NCBI GenBank assembly: GCA_964353405.1
Contig: CAYGWJ010000287.1
Span: 1 to 16,687 of the forward strand
Direction: 5' to 3'
Length of the DNA: 16,687 nucleotides
DNA from: JBGLNJ01 sp964353405
Lineage (GTDB): Bacteria > Chloroflexota > Anaerolineae > Fen-1058
The first letter of the stretch is position 1. Every line of letters starts with the position of its first letter. The notes under the pieces are model-generated. The model did no database searches. It was not told the origin of the DNA and saw only the letters and a program-made list of their open reading frames with translations. Made by a program: the position numbers and the translations under genes. This document shows, one piece after another, positions 16,114 to 16,687 of the stretch.

Positions 16114-16142
16114 ATGACGCATACGGTAAATAGTGATATACT
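16114..16142 (+). promoter_or_regulatory. Promoter of the PIN-domain gene, probably leaderless
   Basis: ATGACG (16114-16119; 4 of 6 matches to TTGACA), a 17-bp spacer and TATACT (16137-16142). The GTG start at 16149 lies 6 nt after the -10 box, the same geometry as in front of the transglycosylase gene, and again no ribosome-binding site is present. Confidence 0.55.
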
Positions 16143-16148
16143 GTACTT

Positions 16149-16619
16149 GTGAAGATATATCTTGATAACTGCAGCCTACAACGTCCGCTGGATAGCAGGA
16201 CGCAGATTCGGATTACGCTTGAAGCCGAAGCAGTGCTTGGCATCTTGACGATGTTTGAAACAGGTAAAATAGAGTTGGTTTCGTCTGAAGCATTGCAGTT
16301 CGAGATAGGCCGCAATCCCAACATGACGCGGCAAGAATACGCTCTCGAAGTGCTGTCAAAGGCGCAGACGTTTGTCGTGTTGACCGAGGCTGTCGAAAAG
16401 CGAGCCAGACAATTCGACCAACTCGGCATTGGGCCGTTGGACGCACTGCATCTGGCTTCGGCGGAAGAAGCTAAAGCAGACTACTTTTGCACCTGCGACG
16501 ACAAGTTATTGAGAAAAGCAGGAAACAGTCCTGATCTTCAGACAAAAGGCAATGGCGCAAAACTCACTATGGGCCACTGGCAGCCGGGAGCGCCTTCCAG
16601 CGCTTCACGAGTTGCTTGA
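16149..16619 (+). CDS. PIN-domain (VapC-like) protein, C-terminus possibly altered
   Basis: A 156-aa protein starting at GTG 16149 with MKIYLDNCSLQRP. The PIN-fold acidic residues are visible: D6, E52 in FEIGRN, D98 in GPLDALHLASAEEA, and D117-D118 in CTCDDKLLRKA. PIN proteins are metal-dependent ribonucleases, often toxins of type II toxin-antitoxin pairs. No antitoxin gene is found directly upstream, only operator-like palindromes and a promoter, so it may be a solitary PIN protein. Up to about residue 133 the sequence follows the family. The last 23 residues (GNGAKLTMGHWQPGAPSSASRVA) do not resemble the usual final strand, which suggests a rearrangement or frameshift near 16545. Confidence 0.8.
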   Translation: MKIYLDNCSLQRPLDSRTQIRITLEAEAVLGILTMFETGKIELVSSEALQFEIGRNPNMTRQEYALEVLSKAQTFVVLTEAVEKRARQFDQLGIGPLDALHLASAEEAKADYFCTCDDKLLRKAGNSPDLQTKGNGAKLTMGHWQPGAPSSASRVA

Positions 16620-16686
16620 GTTGCGCGTCAGACTGTTGGGCCGAACGCGTGTGGAGCCTGAACCGTCTGCGATGGTTGAGCACGCG
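16567..16686 (-). CDS. Possible C-terminal end of a gene entering from the right (partial)
   Basis: A minus-strand frame is open from the window edge to a stop at 16569-16567. It encodes 39 residues, including SDAQLKQLVKRWKALPAASGP at the end (split here only by its stop), which reads like a helical protein tail. It overlaps the last 53 nt of the PIN gene in convergent orientation. A plus-strand frame over the same stretch is also open, so the call is weak and no family is recognised. Confidence 0.25.
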   Translation of the reverse strand, partial: RVLNHRRRFRLHTRSAQQSDAQLKQLVKRWKALPAASGP

Positions 16687-16687
16687 C

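Noticed and set aside
16096..16152. An 18-codon frame whose TGA overlaps the PIN GTG start, as an antitoxin remnant
   Set aside because: The PIN promoter lies inside it, its translation has no antitoxin character, and the frame is closed just upstream.
1..16687. CRISPR array, tRNA or rRNA genes, insertion sequence or integrase
   Set aside because: No regularly spaced long repeats, cloverleaf-like sequence, rRNA core sequence or transposase/integrase motifs were seen on either strand by reading.

Overview
The window most likely comes from a Chloroflexota (Anaerolineae-like) bacterium. Four things suggest this: an anaerobic glycerol-3-phosphate dehydrogenase set (glpA, glpB, glpC), a lipoprotein with a Thr-Pro repeat linker after the lipobox, a Uma2-family nuclease, and short GGACGA / GGTCGTC-type dispersed repeats. 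This is inference from gene style and gene order; there is no rRNA or other marker gene to confirm it.

Layout, left to right. Positions 1-1744 hold the start of a possible divergent gene and glpK (glycerol kinase). Positions 1745-7160 are an accessory block: the 3' remnant of a GNAT acetyltransferase, a hairpin, a Uma2-family PD-(D/E)XK protein with a tiny coupled ORF, and a two-gene McrBC-like module. The module consists of an McrB-type AAA+ NTPase with an N-terminal OB/cold-shock-like segment and a coiled coil, followed by a DUF2357/PD-(D/E)XK nuclease with two sets of cysteines. The module is visibly more AT-rich than its neighbours and stops 29 bp before glpA. Positions 7190-11489 are glpA, glpB and glpC, tightly spaced. 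Positions 11515-15940 are a leaderless lipoprotein lytic transglycosylase followed by an S9 prolyl-oligopeptidase-family peptidase. Positions 15941-16687 hold short repeats, two operator-like palindromes, a probably leaderless PIN-domain gene and an edge fragment.

How the genes work together. GlpK makes glycerol-3-phosphate. GlpABC oxidises it to dihydroxyacetone phosphate and passes electrons through FAD, [2Fe-2S] and 4Fe-4S/CCG centres to the quinone pool. These four genes would ordinarily form one catabolic cluster; here glpK is separated from glpABC by the accessory block. The McrB-like and McrC-like proteins would act together, as a motor plus a nuclease, as a Type IV-like or CoCoNuT-like defence system against foreign nucleic acid. 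The transglycosylase and peptidase are probably cotranscribed envelope or peptide turnover genes.

The most noteworthy items are the McrBC-like module and its domain make-up, an in-frame insertion of about 40 codons of repeat-derived sequence in glpA, a decapitated GNAT gene directly behind glpK, two promoters that imply leaderless mRNAs, and a pair of matching palindromes 22 bp apart upstream of the PIN gene.
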